From Bordetella parapertussis (GTDB lineage Bacteria; Pseudomonadota; Gammaproteobacteria; Burkholderiales; SG8-41), in assembly GCA_945863085.1 (NCBI GenBank), contig CAMBCD010000030.1, positions 1 to 15,199 of the forward strand: a stretch of DNA of 15,199 nt. The letters run 5' to 3'. The first letter of the stretch is position 1. Each line of letters starts with the position of its first letter. The notes under the pieces were generated by a model. That model was not told the origin of the DNA. It made no database searches and saw only the letters and a program-made list of their open reading frames with translations. This document shows positions 13,790 to 15,199 of this stretch, piece by piece. The translations under genes were made by a program, and so were the position numbers.

Positions 13790-15199
13790 TTATTCTCCAT
13801 CATAACCCGGCAGCACGCGCGCATCGATCACGCACACGCCGCCAGCCTTGACGATATTGATACCGCGCTCGATGGCCGGTTGCATGTCGGCCATGGTGGT
13901 TACCGGGCCGATGCCTTCCGCACCCTGCGCGCGGGCCATGGCGGCGATGTCGATGTCCGGATCGTTGATTTTCTGGCCGATCCATGCGTTCTCCGGCGGC
14001 CGGCCGCGGTCGTCGGCGACATGAGCCTGGTGGCGTTCGTCATTGAAGAATGACCGGTTGTTGCAGATGATCATCAGGCAGGGGATCTGATAGTGGGTCG
14101 CGGTCCATACCGCGGTGTTGCCCATCAGGAAATTGCCGTCGCCCATCAGGCCGATGGGAATGCGGCCGCTGCCCTTCAGCGCCAGTGCCGCGCCGACGGT
14201 CAGCCCCGGTCCCGCGCCGACACCACCGCCGCCGTCGAAGCCGAGGTAATCCAGCGGATGGCGGAAATGGGTGTAGGCGCCGTGCCAGCCCAGTGGCAGG
14301 TGGGTGATGCTGACATCCTGTTTTCCCACCGCCGCATTTAGTGCATACGCCAGTCCCTTCAGTGCCAGCGGTTCAGCCGCCTGACCAGCGAGGGCATAAC
14401 CCGTGCCCTTGATGGTTTGCGGGCGTGCGGTGACCGCGGCGGTGAGCAGCGGTACTGCGGCGTCGGGCTCGCAGTTCATCCACACATCGACCGGCGGCAG
14501 CGCCTGGTAATCCATGCTCCAGCCGCGGTGCAGGTGGCTGTCGCAGGAGATGTTGATGATTTTCGCGTTAACCGGCTTGTTGCCGAAAGTCTGCTTCAGT
14601 GCGCCGGCGAGGTCCAGCCAGTCGAGCGCGATGATCACATCGGCTTCGGCCAGGGTTTTTTTTGCGGCCGGCACCAGGCGGTTGGCCGGGGGCGCGGCAT
14701 GCAGGCGGTGATCGGTGGGGAAGGATGCGGCGAGCTTGATCTGGGTGATCACGCGCATGTCGAGTTTTTCGGCGAGGGCGACGCGGGCGTTCCAGTGGTC
14801 GAGCCGGCGCGAGCCGCGGCCGCAGAGCATCACCGGGTTTTTTGCGTTCGACAGCAGCTTCGCCGCAGCCTCGATTTCGGTTTCCGACGGGCGCACCATT
14901 GGCGGCGGCGCGTAACGCGCCATGTCCGGCATGGTCAGCGGCGCTTCGAGTTTTTCCTCCTGGATGGTGACGTCGAGGTTCACGTACACCGGCGCGCGCG
15001 GCGCGGTGGCGGAGAGTTGCGCGCCGCGGATCATTGCCTCGACCGCGGCGGCGACGGAGCCCGGCTGGTTGTCCCACTTGGTGAAGTTGCGCACCAGCGC
15101 GGCCTGGTCGGAGCAGGTGTGGATCCAGTCGATCCACGGCCGGCGTTTGGCAGCATCCCAGGGGCCGGTGGCGCCGAGGATCAGCATGGGAGCGCGGTC
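13790..15199 (-). CDS. Thiamine-diphosphate-dependent enzyme, acetolactate synthase/benzoylformate decarboxylase-like (partial)
   Basis: The gene runs off the right edge, so only the last 469 residues are seen; codons continue without a stop to the window end. The visible part starts inside the N-terminal pyrimidine-binding domain (DRAPMLILGATGPW), passes through a central domain (about 105-265) and ends in the pyrophosphate-binding domain. There the cofactor motif GDG (353-355) is followed by NN (380-381). The missing first part should carry the catalytic Glu. Such enzymes decarboxylate or ligate 2-oxo acids. The C-terminal domain lacks obvious acetolactate-specific features that I can rely on, so a catabolic 2-oxo acid decarboxylase or lyase is as likely. 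The Bug gene at 12741-13715 follows on the same strand. Confidence 0.88.
   Translation of the reverse strand, partial: DRAPMLILGATGPWDAAKRRPWIDWIHTCSDQAALVRNFTKWDNQPGSVAAAVEAMIRGAQLSATAPRAPVYVNLDVTIQEEKLEAPLTMPDMARYAPPPMVRPSETEIEAAAKLLSNAKNPVMLCGRGSRRLDHWNARVALAEKLDMRVITQIKLAASFPTDHRLHAAPPANRLVPAAKKTLAEADVIIALDWLDLAGALKQTFGNKPVNAKIINISCDSHLHRGWSMDYQALPPVDVWMNCEPDAAVPLLTAAVTARPQTIKGTGYALAGQAAEPLALKGLAYALNAAVGKQDVSITHLPLGWHGAYTHFRHPLDYLGFDGGGGVGAGPGLTVGAALALKGSGRIPIGLMGDGNFLMGNTAVWTATHYQIPCLMIICNNRSFFNDERHQAHVADDRGRPPENAWIGQKINDPDIDIAAMARAQGAEGIGPVTTMADMQPAIERGINIVKAGGVCVIDARVLPGYDGE

Noticed and set aside
1..15199. Possible tRNA genes, CRISPR arrays, insertion sequences or prophage genes
   Set aside because: I saw no cloverleaf-like stretch, regularly spaced direct repeats, transposase or phage protein on either strand.

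Overview
This window is a GC-rich stretch of bacterial chromosome that reads as betaproteobacterial, most likely Burkholderiales or a close relative. The main reason is three separate genes for Bug/TctC-type periplasmic solute-binding proteins, a family greatly expanded in that group. The other genes are typical of soil or water carboxylate and aromatic degraders. No plasmid, phage or transposase gene is visible. Genes are densely packed, and no gene-free stretch exceeds about 205 bases.

Layout from left to right. (1) 84-1875, plus strand: a Bug protein followed by an alpha/beta hydrolase resembling 3-oxoadipate enol-lactonase. (2) 1885-2535, minus strand: a small membrane-anchored helical protein of unknown function, divergent from a full-length MsbA-type ABC exporter (2597-4381). 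(3) 4382-4564: a gene-free gap holding a composite repeat with 14-bp inverted ends. (4) 4565-5314, minus strand: a short-chain dehydrogenase/reductase (SDR) that has lost most of its catalytic residues. It is divergent from a second Bug gene, which is followed by a class II aldolase/adducin-fold protein (5427-7224). (5) 7225-7362: a repeat-derived spacer with hairpins. (6) 7363-8211, minus strand: a second alpha/beta hydrolase, divergent from a plus-strand run of four genes (8367-11972): a PaaI-type hotdog thioesterase, an exported FKBP peptidyl-prolyl isomerase, an exported SAM methyltransferase and a UbiD-family decarboxylase. (7) 12176-12658: a universal stress protein with a strong palindromic terminator behind it. 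(8) 12741 to the right edge, minus strand: a third Bug gene downstream of a thiamine-diphosphate enzyme that is cut off by the window end.

Working together: each Bug gene sits beside a catabolic-type enzyme (hydrolase, aldolase-fold protein, ThDP enzyme), and no TctA/TctB membrane subunit gene is present. The simplest reading is a set of small carboxylate uptake and breakdown modules whose binding proteins share permeases encoded elsewhere or act as sensors. The substrates cannot be read from the sequence.

The points most worth a second look are the SDR with a missing catalytic tetrad, the methyltransferase with a clear Sec signal peptide, a 22-bp AT-rich sequence repeated in inverted orientation upstream of the second hydrolase and the stress protein, and the composite repeat at 4397-4553. 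I do not see a defence island, CRISPR array or other clearly new multi-gene system.
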